Of a DNA stretch of 64,000 nt, positions 49,150 through 58,354 are shown piece by piece. This DNA comes from Trichormus variabilis 0441 (GTDB lineage: Bacteria; Cyanobacteriota; Cyanobacteriia; Cyanobacteriales; Nostocaceae). Positions within the stretch are counted from its first letter, which is position 1, and every line of letters starts with the position of its first letter. The notes beneath the pieces were generated by a model. The model had not been told where the DNA came from and ran no database searches. It worked only from the letters and a program-made list of their open reading frames with translations. The stretch is from the NCBI RefSeq assembly GCF_009856605.1, contig NZ_CP047242.1:2233501-2297500 (forward strand), given 5' to 3'. The translations under genes were made by a program, and so were the position numbers.

Positions 49150-49722
49150 TCAGTGTAATGATTTATTTCCCTCAGTGACCATTAGTCGGCAATCCGAGTA
49201 CTTTCCTTCATGCAGTTCATGAGCGAGTAATAACTTGACTTTCACAAACCCACGTTTCTCATAGCACCGAATAGCACGAATATTGTCAACACGGGGATCA
49301 ATCACAATCAGAGCAGCTAAGAATACTTCAAAAATATACCTTACAACCATTCTTAATATTTCGGCACCAATCCCCCGATGCCAATAATTGGGTTCTCCTA
49401 TAAACAAATCGATGCCATAGACCTTATCTGTATTATCTAGACAGTATTTTTGTTGATCTATCTCTGGTAAGTCGGCAACTGAATAGTACTGTAAATAGCC
49501 AATCTTCGTATTTTTATAACTGATAAGGCAAGGCTTAACTGGCTCGTTTCCTATAATGATGGGTTTGTATGTTTCTATAACCTTTTCTAAGTTAAAAGGA
49601 TTATCTCTGCCTTCATAAAACTGTAGTATTTGCTCATCGGTCAACCATTTTGCTATTAACTGATAGTCTAATTCGCTATCTTCCATGAGACGAATACTCA
49701 GTTCATCTTTTTGAATCAACAT
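49150..49722 (-). CDS. GNAT acetyltransferase, AAC(6')-like
   Basis: 190 residues with a GNAT fold: SIRLMEDSELDYQLIAKWL at the N terminus, the acetyl-CoA region GIDLFIGEPNYWHRGIGAEI (R/Q-x-x-G-x-G/A form) and IRAIRCYEKRGFVKV at the C terminus. The pattern is that of the aminoglycoside 6'-acetyltransferase-like/RimJ branch. A chromosomal cyanobacterial gene of this type need not confer drug resistance; small-molecule or protein N-acetylation is equally likely. Confidence 0.87.
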   Translation of the reverse strand: MLIQKDELSIRLMEDSELDYQLIAKWLTDEQILQFYEGRDNPFNLEKVIETYKPIIIGNEPVKPCLISYKNTKIGYLQYYSVADLPEIDQQKYCLDNTDKVYGIDLFIGEPNYWHRGIGAEILRMVVRYIFEVFLAALIVIDPRVDNIRAIRCYEKRGFVKVKLLLAHELHEGKYSDCRLMVTEGNKSLH

Positions 49723-49920
49723 AATAAAAAATCGTAATTCGTAATCTTCAGGCTTAATCCACTCAATTATAGAATTAGTGGTTTTCCATTGGTTGGAATC
49801 TAAAACCCTAAATAAGTTAATTACGAATTACGTTGGTTTTGGTTTTTACAACAAAAATCTACCAATAAATCTACGGAGGTGTTAGCCTAGCCGTAAATTC
49901 TTAGGGATGACAAATTATGT

Positions 49921-50166
49921 TTAGTTACCACCTGTTGTGATAGATTTATGATGTATTGCTGAGTCTTCGGCTTTTCTTTGCCATTGACCATTGTTACCTT
50001 GTTTGTACTCATTTCTCACACTATTCCAAGCAACATCAGCCGAACCTTCTTCACTCAAACCATCACTTTGAGCCGCATTAAAAGCTGCAAAGAAAATCTG
50101 TTGAGCGCGTTCTGGTAACTGTTCTCTAATGTCTTGAGGTAATTCACTTATTTGTTGATAAGGCAT
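49921..50166 (-). CDS. ChaB family protein
   Basis: 81 residues. The ChaB domain spans most of it: ISELPQDIREQLPERAQQIF, then AFNAAQSDG and AWNSVRNEYKQG. ChaB was named as a regulator next to the E. coli ChaA cation antiporter; no antiporter is adjacent here. It is widespread as a small stand-alone helical protein in cyanobacteria. GGAATT precedes the ATG. Confidence 0.88.
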   Translation of the reverse strand: MPYQQISELPQDIREQLPERAQQIFFAAFNAAQSDGLSEEGSADVAWNSVRNEYKQGNNGQWQRKAEDSAIHHKSITTGGN

Positions 50167-50662
50167 AATTCCACTCCACTCAATCTAACTTTAGTTTATG
50201 TTAAAAGATTGATTAGTAATTTTGCCTCTTTCTGTAAGTAGAGATGTAAAATACCCTTCTTGGGGATTAATCAAATAGACTTAAGTTCAGTTGAATTAAA
50301 ATAGTGAGATTAATATCAATAAATCAAAAAGATTATCAGAGTATATCCATCCTATCCAATTCATGGATTTTAGTAAATTAAACGCTGAGGTAGAATGGCA
50401 ATTTTCACGGTGTAAAATATGTTAATAAATTCTTTAAATATAAGATTAATTGCTCTTTTTATTAAAATTAAATTCCTCTAAAATAGATACGTGAATATTC
50501 AATTATTGATTAGACAAACAATGATTGTAAATGAATACCTCTAACATAGATACCTCTGCTGTAACTCATTGTTATAGATCATGTATTATTTAGAAAGTAT
50601 AGTCGATGGGTATTAACCCAAAAAACAGACGCTTTAAAATCTAAAACTGACCTGCATCTCCT
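50167..50662. other. 496-bp intergenic region
   Basis: Very AT-rich. A short near-repeat, CTCTAAAATAGATAC (~50474) and CTCTAACATAGATAC (~50540), lies upstream of the J-domain-like gene and might be a pair of regulatory sites. No reading frame is supported. Confidence 0.55.
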
Positions 50663-51706
50663 ATGCCTCGCAAAACCTCATCCACATATCATACTACGGA
50701 TACAACACCATTAGCTCTCTCTCAGCTACATATCCGCTTGGCAGGACTAGAAAAAGAACATCAAGCCTTACTGAAAAAGATTAAAAGTAAGCGCACTGAA
50801 CTGAAAAATTTTATTGAACGGATGCGTTCTTTAGCAACAGAAACATTCCATCGAGCCAGTCCTGGATTTACCAAAATATCAGAGCTAGATAAAGAAATAC
50901 ACACTCTATTTGCAGAGATTTTTACTACTAGAAAATTCAGTAAACAAACTGAGAAGAAAGTAAAGGCAGTTTATCTTAATCTCCAGATGACTGGGATAAT
51001 CAGTCCAAAATTTGAGAGCGGACAGCCAGAGATAGAACTCGATGAGACTTTTGATGAATCTCAGCAAGAAAATAAATCACGCCAAAGTCAATATGGACAA
51101 ACACAACAGGAATTAGGATTTTCACCTGTAAATAGAACAGATGAATCGAGAAAAATTCGTCAGACATTTCTGAGGTTAGCTGAAATATTTCATCCTGATA
51201 AGGTAAAAGATAGTGAAACGCAGATAAATCATACAGAAATTATGAAGGAAATTAATAAAGCCTACCAAGAAGGCGATTTAGCAAGACTTCTGGAAATTGA
51301 GCACAAGCATCAGGTAGGGGAGCTTATTGATCATAATAGTGAAGATGATTTAACTAGAAAATGTAAGACTTTAGCACAGCAAAATGAAATCTTGATAACT
51401 CAATATGAAAATTTAAAGAAAGAACTACGTGTAGTGAAAAATACACCTGAAGGTGTAATGGTTTCCGACGCGCGCAAAGCGGCGAAACAAGGCATAGATC
51501 CTATTGCCCAAATGTTGGAATCGATGGAAATACAAATTAACTTAGTTACAGAAATTCGTGATTTTGTTAAGGATTTTAAAGCGCAGAAAATAACTATCAA
51601 AGAATTTCTTAATGGGCCAGAAAGTTTATCTTCCTTACAACAAGAAATGATGGAAGATATGCTTGAGCAAATGTTGTCAGAACTAGATGGTGTGATTATA
51701 TTTTAA
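50663..51706 (+). CDS. Coiled-coil protein with a central J-domain-like segment
   Basis: 347 residues. Residues ~20-75 are a charged coiled coil (EKEHQALLKKIKSKRTELKNF). Residues ~160-215 look like a J domain: TFLRLAEIFHPDKVKD with HPDK at 177-180, then MKEINKAYQEGDLARLLEIE. A second coiled coil covers ~225-260. J domains stimulate Hsp70 ATPase through HPD. Unlike DnaJ, the J-like part is in the middle and there is no zinc or substrate domain. Probably a specialised DnaK co-chaperone; the client is unknown. Confidence 0.8.
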   Translation: MPRKTSSTYHTTDTTPLALSQLHIRLAGLEKEHQALLKKIKSKRTELKNFIERMRSLATETFHRASPGFTKISELDKEIHTLFAEIFTTRKFSKQTEKKVKAVYLNLQMTGIISPKFESGQPEIELDETFDESQQENKSRQSQYGQTQQELGFSPVNRTDESRKIRQTFLRLAEIFHPDKVKDSETQINHTEIMKEINKAYQEGDLARLLEIEHKHQVGELIDHNSEDDLTRKCKTLAQQNEILITQYENLKKELRVVKNTPEGVMVSDARKAAKQGIDPIAQMLESMEIQINLVTEIRDFVKDFKAQKITIKEFLNGPESLSSLQQEMMEDMLEQMLSELDGVIIF

Positions 51707-51883
51707 ATTAACATCTTCTTGCCTATTTTCTTCAGTTACATTTTATTCATTTGAGAAAAATATAGACTCTCAGATATTGATCTGTCAGTTAAGTATATTA
51801 AATTTTGTATTTAGGTATGGAACTCATATTGGAACATTTTCATCCATTGTTGTGGTATTCCTAAATTAACAGTCAAAATCCCG

Positions 51884-53161
51884 ATGAAAAAATCTCTATT
51901 TTTACTGTTCAAGCGTTTACTTCTGGCACTTTCTTTAAGTATTTTTATTTTGCCTACTATATGGGTAAATTCGCCAGTTTTGCCATTGCTAGCTAAACCT
52001 GAGACTCGGATTTTTGAGCAAGTTTGGCAAACAGTAAATGATAATTTTTATGATCCAAAAATGAATGGAGTCAATTGGCAAATAACTAAAGAAAAGTATA
52101 AGCCTGAAGTATTACAAGCCAAGTCGGATCAAGAGGTTGCTGCTATTTTCAATCAAATGTTGTCTGAACTCAAAACTTCCCACACCCGTTACTATACTCA
52201 AGATGATCTGGCTTACTATCAACTTTTAGGCATTTTTTATGGTCAAGGCATGGAGTTACCGAAGGAATTAAAAAAGTTTTTTCCTAACGGTAAATTTGAA
52301 TACTCCGGTATTGGTTTATTTACTAAAGAAATCAATGGTAAGACTTTTGTTAGCTCTATTTTAGATGAAAGTCCTGCTGACAAGGATGGCTTAAAAGTAG
52401 GTGACCAGGTTATTAGTGTAGATGGTAATCAATATTACCCCATACGCTCCTTTGTGGGTAAAGCAGGGCAAACAGTCAAAATATTAATCCAGCGATCGCC
52501 TCAATTAAACAGTCGCCAAGAAATTACCATAGTACCGAAAATGTTTGATGCCAGCACAATGTTTTTGGAGGCTCAAATGGCTAGCATTGAGATCCTCAAA
52601 CAAGAAAATAAAAAAATTGGCTATGTCCACATCTGGTCAAATGCAGCCGATCCGTATCAGCAACAGCTCCAGAATGAGCTAATCTATGGTCGCCTGAAAA
52701 ACGCCGATGGGTTAATTTTGGATCTCCGAGATGGATGGGGAGGGGGAGATATTAGTTATCTCAACATTTTCACGGCTGAAAAAAGTCCCAGTGTCACTCA
52801 CGTTCAACGTAACGGCCGACGATATACCTATAATTATCAATGGAAAAAACCTGTAGTGATGTTGGTAAACGAAGGAAGCCGCAGCAGTAAGGAAATTCTG
52901 GCGTTTAACTTTCAACAAAATCAGATTGGGCAAGTCATCGGCACTAAAACAACAGGAGCCGTGGTTGCTGGTCGTCCTTATATTATGCAGGATGGCAGCT
53001 TGGTTTACGTAGCAGTCGCGGATGTTTTTCTCAACGGTAATCAAAGATTAGAAGGTAAAGGTGTTACCCCAGATATTAACGTTCCATTTTCCTTGGAATA
53101 TGCACAAGGAGTAGACCCGCAAAAACAAAAAGCAATAGAGACTCTACTTAAAGCATTATGA
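51884..53161 (+). CDS. S41 family peptidase (CtpA/tail-specific protease-like)
   Basis: 425 residues. Signal/anchor segment (LLLALSLSIFILPTIW), a cap domain with QVWQTVNDNFYDP and LSELKTSHTRYYT, a PDZ domain (~145-225; GIGLFTKEING, DESPADKDGLKVGD), and the S41 core with LILDLRDGWGGGD, the Ser cluster NEGSRSSKEI and the Lys in GTKTTG that complete the Ser/Lys site. It acts outside the plasma membrane. CtpA matures the D1 protein, but this sequence diverges from classic CtpA, so the substrate is uncertain. Confidence 0.9.
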   Translation: MKKSLFLLFKRLLLALSLSIFILPTIWVNSPVLPLLAKPETRIFEQVWQTVNDNFYDPKMNGVNWQITKEKYKPEVLQAKSDQEVAAIFNQMLSELKTSHTRYYTQDDLAYYQLLGIFYGQGMELPKELKKFFPNGKFEYSGIGLFTKEINGKTFVSSILDESPADKDGLKVGDQVISVDGNQYYPIRSFVGKAGQTVKILIQRSPQLNSRQEITIVPKMFDASTMFLEAQMASIEILKQENKKIGYVHIWSNAADPYQQQLQNELIYGRLKNADGLILDLRDGWGGGDISYLNIFTAEKSPSVTHVQRNGRRYTYNYQWKKPVVMLVNEGSRSSKEILAFNFQQNQIGQVIGTKTTGAVVAGRPYIMQDGSLVYVAVADVFLNGNQRLEGKGVTPDINVPFSLEYAQGVDPQKQKAIETLLKAL

Positions 53162-53302
53162 TTTTCGCTGTCTCCTGCTGATTCTGCTTAGAGGATGAAC
53201 AGTGTTTGTAAACACTTAGTAAATATTAGAGAAATATTCAAAACCCCGTGTAAACTTATACGCAATACAACAAACCCTTTAGACAACTAAACATAGCGCC
53301 TT

Positions 53303-54076
53303 ATGTCAATTATTGCGCTCAGAGCATGGTATCTTCAGGATTATGAACCAATTTCTGAACTAGAAAAACGGCCGCCAGATATTCGTCTTAGTAAAAAAAG
53401 CTTGCTGAGAGCGGCATTACGTGCAGACTTTTTAGAAGATAGTGATGCGGTTAAACATTCCACTTGGTTTAGGCGGTATCTGGAGGGAGAAAATGTAGAA
53501 TTTTATGTTGAAGGTAGTGGTAGCTACTGTGTAGCCAACATAGATTTAATTAGCCATGAAATTTATTTCACCAAGCAGACAGTTTTAGCTCAGTTAGAAC
53601 CAACGATTTTCTTTTCCTATCAAACTGAATACGCCGATGCTAGTGATCTTCTCAGGGAAGGACTGCAAAAGAGTGTAGAAAAATTAAACTTGCGATCGCG
53701 TATCCCACTGACATTAGTAGAATCATCTCGCCCCAAAGACGCGCCCTTGCGTTTAAATCGCACTATTTTGAGAAAATTACGTAAAAGTTTATTGTTTATT
53801 GCAGACACTACACCTATTGCCAGCATTGATGGTCAACAAACACAACAATTAATTCCTAGCCCTAATGTTTGTGTAGAAATTGGCTACGCCATTCAAAGCA
53901 AGCGGACAGAACAAATCTTATTAGCACATCTGCAACGTCCAGATTATCAAGGAGAAGGGAAATTTCCTTTCGACCTACCCACACAACAAATCTTGCCATT
54001 TCGAGACAGCAAAGAACTAAATAAAATTCTCACAGGAGCTATTGAAACCCAGCTAACAAGATTCAAATTGTTTTAA
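53303..54076 (+). CDS. Protein with C-terminal TIR-like nucleotide-binding domain
   Basis: 257 residues in two parts. Residues 1-~95: an unrecognised charged domain (RLSKKSLLRAALRADFLED; GSGSYCVANIDLISHEIYF). Residues ~100-255: a TIR-like fold with TIFFSYQTEYADASDLL (101 on), LRLNRTILRKLRKSLLFIADTTPI, and PSPNVCVEIGYAIQSKR with Glu192. That FFSYQ...IADTTPI...PNVxxEIGYA sequence is typical of predicted TIR-like domains in defence proteins, whose Glu cleaves NAD. Defence is only inferred: the neighbours are housekeeping genes. Confidence 0.72.
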   Translation: MSIIALRAWYLQDYEPISELEKRPPDIRLSKKSLLRAALRADFLEDSDAVKHSTWFRRYLEGENVEFYVEGSGSYCVANIDLISHEIYFTKQTVLAQLEPTIFFSYQTEYADASDLLREGLQKSVEKLNLRSRIPLTLVESSRPKDAPLRLNRTILRKLRKSLLFIADTTPIASIDGQQTQQLIPSPNVCVEIGYAIQSKRTEQILLAHLQRPDYQGEGKFPFDLPTQQILPFRDSKELNKILTGAIETQLTRFKLF

Positions 54077-54089
54077 CTAATTGATAGTT

Positions 54090-55619
54090 TTACTGCATTC
54101 TGTCTATAGTCCGATACTGAATCGCTTCTGCTACATGATTAGGTTTTAGCTCGTCCTCATCTGCCAAATCTGCAATAGTCCGAGAGACTTTCAGAATGCG
54201 ATCGCTTGCTCTGGCAGATAAACCCAGTTTTTTTATCGCCGCTTCTAATAAGCTGCGACTACCATCATCTAGTTTGCACCATGTTTGCAAATGACGACTC
54301 TGCATTTGGGCATTACAACGCAGATTAGGCTCTTTTTGAAAGCGATTAATGGCGCGATCGCGTGCTTTTTGTACCCTTTCCCGCACAGAAACGGACTCTT
54401 CTCCTGTAGGTTGTTGGGTGATTTCCTCTGGTTTCAAGCGATTGACAGCCACTTGCAAATCAATTCGATCCATCAACGGGCCAGAAAGCTTCGCCCAATA
54501 CTGCTCTCGTTGTCTGGGGGAACAGGTACACTGTTGAATGGTATCACCGTAATAACCACAAGGACAGGGATTGGTACTCGCCACCAAAGTAAACTGTGCA
54601 GGGAAAATTACAGATTGTCTAGTACGAGAAATGGTGACATAACCATCTTCTAAAGGCTGGCGGAGAAATTCTAAAACATCACGTTTAAACTCTGTTAACT
54701 CGTCTAAGAAAAGAATCCCTCTGTGTGATAAGGAGATTTCACCAGGACGGGGAAAACCACCGCCACCGACCAGAGAAGGCCCGGAGGCTGAATGGTGAGG
54801 ACTACGGAAAGGGCGATCGCGCACTAGGGAACCCCGATTTTTCAACAACCCAGCCACAGAGTGAATGCGAGTTACTTCCAAGGCTTCAGCAAAACTCAAA
54901 GGTGGTAAAATCCCAGGTAAGCGCCTTGCTAACATGGTTTTTCCACTACCAGGAGGTCCAACAAACACAAGATTATGTCCGCCAGCCGCCGCAATTTCCA
55001 AAGCACGACGACCATGAGCTTGTCCTTTTACGTCCTTTAAGTCGGCGATCGCATGAAATACTGGTGTGAGTTCTTGTGATTCCTCTAACTTTACTGGTTG
55101 ATGCTTGCTAGGGTGATTTAATAAATCCACAACCTCAGACACATTCTTGCAGCCATACACAGCTAAACCCTCCACCACAGAAGCTTCTTGAGCGTTATCC
55201 ACAGGTACAATTAAGCCTGCAATCCCCATTTTTTTCGCAGTAGCAGCGATCGGTAAAACCCCAGCTACTGGACGTAAGCTGCCATCGAGAGAAACTTCAC
55301 CCAAAAAAAGATAATCTCCTAACAAGTCAGGGTTAACCTGTTCAGAAGCAGCTAAAATTCCTATACTAATGGGCAAATCGAAACAGGGGCCTTCCTTGCG
55401 TAAGTCTGCTGGAGTCAAGTTAATCACTATTTTCCGCATTGGAAAGGCAAAACCCGCATTTTTGAGAGTTGCTTTGACTCTTTCTTTTGATTCCTGAACG
55501 GCTGAATCTGGTAGCCCCAAAACCACAATTCCCGGCAAACCCCCCGATATATCGACTTCTACGCCTACTTTCACGGCATCGATGCCGACAATTGATGCAC
55601 TCCAGACTCTAGCAAGCAT
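54090..55619 (-). CDS. comM: YifB/ComM family Mg-chelatase-like AAA+ ATPase
   Basis: 509 residues. An N-terminal Lon-like domain (GLPGIVVLGLPDSAVQESKE), the Walker A GPPGSGKTMLARRLPG, Walker B-type GILFLDELTEF, a zinc-like Cys cluster CPCGYYGD...CTCS, and the C-terminal helical lid ending EAIQYRTIDR. ComM is a hexameric helicase that promotes branch migration of integrating DNA during natural transformation. Length and motifs are complete. It converges on the TIR-like gene with only 13 bp between the stops. Confidence 0.93.
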   Translation of the reverse strand: MLARVWSASIVGIDAVKVGVEVDISGGLPGIVVLGLPDSAVQESKERVKATLKNAGFAFPMRKIVINLTPADLRKEGPCFDLPISIGILAASEQVNPDLLGDYLFLGEVSLDGSLRPVAGVLPIAATAKKMGIAGLIVPVDNAQEASVVEGLAVYGCKNVSEVVDLLNHPSKHQPVKLEESQELTPVFHAIADLKDVKGQAHGRRALEIAAAGGHNLVFVGPPGSGKTMLARRLPGILPPLSFAEALEVTRIHSVAGLLKNRGSLVRDRPFRSPHHSASGPSLVGGGGFPRPGEISLSHRGILFLDELTEFKRDVLEFLRQPLEDGYVTISRTRQSVIFPAQFTLVASTNPCPCGYYGDTIQQCTCSPRQREQYWAKLSGPLMDRIDLQVAVNRLKPEEITQQPTGEESVSVRERVQKARDRAINRFQKEPNLRCNAQMQSRHLQTWCKLDDGSRSLLEAAIKKLGLSARASDRILKVSRTIADLADEDELKPNHVAEAIQYRTIDRMQ

Positions 55620-55686
55620 TGGCTAAATCTTTCTTATGTGAACAATAACCCTTTAGAATCTCTAGCAGATGAGTTCTTATAACCGC

Positions 55687-56037
55687 ATGAGTGAAACCAC
55701 AGAGACCATTTTTAGTAAAATTATTCGCCGAGAAATTCCCGCCAATATCGTCTATGAAGATGATTTAGCCCTAGCTTTTACAGATGTACATCCCCAAGCA
55801 CCAGTACATATCCTGGTCATTCCTAAACAACCCCTCGCCAAACTGTCTGATGCAGATTCTCATGACCACGCTCTTTTGGGACATCTTTTGTTAACCGCCA
55901 AACGTGTTGCCCAAAAAGCTGGACTGGAGAATGGCTATCGTGTTGTTATCAATAATGGCAATGATGGAGGGCAAACAGTTTACCACCTGCATTTACATAT
56001 TCTAGGTGGGCGACTAATGGCATGGCCTCCTGGTTGA
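55687..56037 (+). CDS. HIT-family nucleotide-binding protein (HinT-like)
   Basis: About 116 residues from the ATG at 55687; an ATG at 55669 is in frame and neither has a clear [22 protein letters not shown] is the HinT start, and [11 protein letters not shown] gives the His triad (HxHxH). HinT enzymes hydrolyse purine phosphoramidates such as AMP-lysine. Length and motifs are standard. It is divergent from comM by under 70 bp. Confidence 0.95.
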   Translation: MSETTETIFSKIIRREIPANIVYEDDLALAFTDVHPQAPVHILVIPKQPLAKLSDADSHDHALLGHLLLTAKRVAQKAGLENGYRVVINNGNDGGQTVYHLHLHILGGRLMAWPPG

Positions 56038-56045
56038 TATACAGT

Positions 56046-56075
56046 TATTAATCGCGTCACTAGACGCGATTAATA
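56046..56075 (+). terminator. Perfect hairpin after the HIT gene
   Basis: A 13-bp perfect stem (TATTAATCGCGTC / GACGCGATTAATA) with an ACTA loop starts nine bases after the stop codon. No T-run follows, so it may act by stem stability or protect the 3' end. Confidence 0.7.
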
Positions 56076-56193
56076 GATAAAAATCAAGTACTACAAGACT
56101 TAATACTCTGTAAAAAATATGTCTAATTAAAGGAGTTATACCGTTTCTTGATGTAGCCTGCCTGGCGTAGCCATAGATGCACTTTACCCTGTA

Positions 56194-56254
56194 CTGTAGA
56201 GACGTTGCATACAACGTCTCTACTTATATTTGGTGCAACTTCATAGAGAATTGG
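56194..56254 (-). repeat. 61-bp dispersed palindromic repeat, copy 2
   Basis: Reverse complement of the element at 22409-22471, with only a few differences and a 2-bp shorter spacer. It lies between the converging HIT gene and the gene at 56272. Confidence 0.85.
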
Positions 56255-56271
56255 TATTAAATATCTAAAAA

Positions 56272-56763
56272 CTAGCGTTCTTGCGTAATTACAGATACGC
56301 CATTACTTATACTGACTTTTTGAACTAAATAATTTTTACACGATGACAAAATATCTTTTGTCATTTGATTAGCGATACTTTCAAAATTCTGACTTGTTAA
56401 TCCACATTCCATATCACCGTTCAAAGTAATAGAAACAGTGACAATATGAGGCTCATCTACTGGTTCTATTTTCCCTACTTCAAATTCTTCAGTCCAAGCT
56501 GGCAACTCTTCGCCTGTTTGCCGTCCATACACTTTTACTCTCTCAATAGACCCAGTACCTAAACTGGTAATTCCTTTATGCACAAATGCAACTAAGGATT
56601 GTTGATTGGGAACTTTGGTAGATTCCAGCATTACCTGCAAGCAAGCATCTTTCAGGAGAACTTTTGCCGTGATGCCTTTGGGCTTTAGGTGACGATTCAT
56701 CAAAAATGCGATCGCCTGAGTATTGCCTCGTTTAGCAAGTTTTACAAGTTTTTCCTGTGACAT
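56272..56763 (-). CDS. Hypothetical cyanobacterial protein
   Basis: About 163 residues from the ATG at 56763 (an in-frame TTG at 56790 is less likely). It begins MSQEKLVKLAKRGNTQAIAF followed by LMNRHLKPKGITAKVLL and LVAFVHKGITSLG. The N-terminal ~70 residues look like a small domain that I recall being repeated in other cyanobacterial proteins; the C-terminal half is unrecognised. It has no membrane segment. No function can be given. Confidence 0.72.
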   Translation of the reverse strand: MSQEKLVKLAKRGNTQAIAFLMNRHLKPKGITAKVLLKDACLQVMLESTKVPNQQSLVAFVHKGITSLGTGSIERVKVYGRQTGEELPAWTEEFEVGKIEPVDEPHIVTVSITLNGDMECGLTSQNFESIANQMTKDILSSCKNYLVQKVSISNGVSVITQER

Positions 56764-56922
56764 AAGCAAGTACAGCCGAAAATTAAGCAATAATTTCTTT
56801 ATTCTTAAGATTCCCTATTTACTAACGTAACCAACAATAGTTAAAAATTTCACAAATGTTTTAAATAGCTACGTACATTTATTGAAATTGCTAAAATTAT
56901 TATTTACAACCAATTTTTATAT

Positions 56923-57588
56923 ATGCAGATTTACCAACCTCATCCTTGGCCGTTAACGGTGGAAGAAGCCATAACTATTCAAGAAGAATTAAGACATCAA
57001 GTAATTACACAAGACCAATTTACACAACCCGTGCAGTACGTCGCTGGTGTTGATATGGGTTTTGAAGCTGATGGCACAATTAGCCGTGCCGCAGTAGCAG
57101 TACTGAGTTTTCCTGATTTACAAGTTGTCGAAACTAGCCTAGCGTACCGTCCTACGTCATTTCCCTACATTCCTGGTTTTCTCTCTTTCCGAGAAATACC
57201 AGCAGTACTTGACGCTCTAGAAAAAATTCAAACAAAACCAGATATTATTTTATGTGATGGCCAAGGCATCGCCCATCCTCGAAGGTTAGGTATAGCTAGT
57301 CACTTAGGAGTACTACTGAACATCCCAACAATTGGTGTAGCCAAATCTCTATTAATTGGTAGACATGAAGAATTAGCAGACACCAAAGGCAGTTGGCAAC
57401 CACTCATACACAGAGGTGAAATTATCGGTGCAGTTTTACGAACCCGTGTAGGAGTAAAGCCTGTGTATGTTTCCAGTGGACATAAAATCAGTTTACCAAC
57501 CGCTATCGACTACGTATTGCGATGTACACCAAAATACCGCCTACCAGAAACTACTCGCGTAGCTGATAAACTAGCATCAAACCGATAA
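56923..57588 (+). CDS. nfi: Endonuclease V
   Basis: 221 residues, the usual length. Metal-binding Asp in VAGVDMGFE, the wedge region YRPTSFPYIPGFLSFREIP, and the second acidic block LCDGQGIAHPRRLGIASHLG with GVAKSLL are all present. It nicks DNA one base 3' of deaminated adenine (inosine) and starts its repair. AT-rich leader without clear SD. Confidence 0.95.
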   Translation: MQIYQPHPWPLTVEEAITIQEELRHQVITQDQFTQPVQYVAGVDMGFEADGTISRAAVAVLSFPDLQVVETSLAYRPTSFPYIPGFLSFREIPAVLDALEKIQTKPDIILCDGQGIAHPRRLGIASHLGVLLNIPTIGVAKSLLIGRHEELADTKGSWQPLIHRGEIIGAVLRTRVGVKPVYVSSGHKISLPTAIDYVLRCTPKYRLPETTRVADKLASNR

Positions 57589-57716
57589 AGTCATCAAGCC
57601 AGCATATAAATTTTTTGAAGTTTGTTCTCAAAACTTGCTTGCGACTACTTACTCATGTTAGGAATCGCACAGAAGGAAGTTGAAGTAGCTAAACAAGAGT
57701 TACCCAAGTTAGAAAA

Positions 57717-58298
57717 ATGAACGCACTAACTCTCCAGTGGCAAGACGGTGGTCAAAATAAAACTCAGCAAATTTACGAACAACAGCCAAGTAAAAATCCT
57801 GGCACTGTCCGCATTGGTCGAGATCCTCTCCGGTGCGATATCGTTTTAACTAACCCAACGGTATCGGGTCTGCACGTAGAAATATTTTTTCATTCTCAGC
57901 AGCAAAACTTTTATATCAGAAATTTGCGATCGCAAAATCCCCCACTCATAGATGGACAACAACTAATTCAAGGTGAAAAACCTTTAAATCAAGGCAGTAT
58001 CATCTACTTAGGTCAAGCTCAACTTCACATCACAAATATTACTATTAACACCATCGCCGCCACTGTTTTATCCCTGCCGCAACCACCCATTGCCCGTCCT
58101 CAACCAGTTACACCTCCTCTACGTCAACAGCCATCACCATCACCGATACATCATCATCCAGCTACACCACCAGGAGTGTACGGTTTAGAGTGTCCAAAAT
58201 GTCACCGTGTATCTTCACTGGAAAATCTGCCAGTCGGCTGTCCTTGGTGCGGCACATCTTTAGCCGCAGCAGTCAGCGTATTAGTAGCACCGAATTGA
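57717..58298 (+). CDS. FHA-domain protein with C-terminal zinc ribbon
   Basis: 193 residues. FHA domain at ~1-105: VRIGRDPLRCDIVLTNPTVSGLHVEI contains the phosphothreonine-binding Arg, Ser and His, with FYIRNLRSQNPPLIDG after it. A Pro/Gln/His-rich linker (~115-160) leads to a zinc ribbon with ECPKCHRVS and GCPWCGTSL. It reads a phosphorylated partner and probably contacts protein or nucleic acid through the ribbon. Transcribed just upstream of the FHA-flavoprotein; likely a functional pair. Confidence 0.9.
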   Translation: MNALTLQWQDGGQNKTQQIYEQQPSKNPGTVRIGRDPLRCDIVLTNPTVSGLHVEIFFHSQQQNFYIRNLRSQNPPLIDGQQLIQGEKPLNQGSIIYLGQAQLHITNITINTIAATVLSLPQPPIARPQPVTPPLRQQPSPSPIHHHPATPPGVYGLECPKCHRVSSLENLPVGCPWCGTSLAAAVSVLVAPN

Positions 58299-58329
58299 CG
58301 ATATCGACAATGGGAGATATCAGGGATAA

Positions 58330-58354
58330 AACACTACTGACAACTGACCAATGA
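58330..58354. repeat. Heptamer-type repeat overlapping a start codon
   Basis: CACTACTGACAACTGACCAATGACT: TGACAAC/TGACCAA units in which the final ATG is the start codon of the FHA-flavoprotein gene. Confidence 0.75.

Noticed and set aside
49150..49722. Acquired aminoglycoside resistance gene
   Set aside because: The GNAT resembles AAC(6') only in fold-level motifs and sits among core genes with no mobile element.
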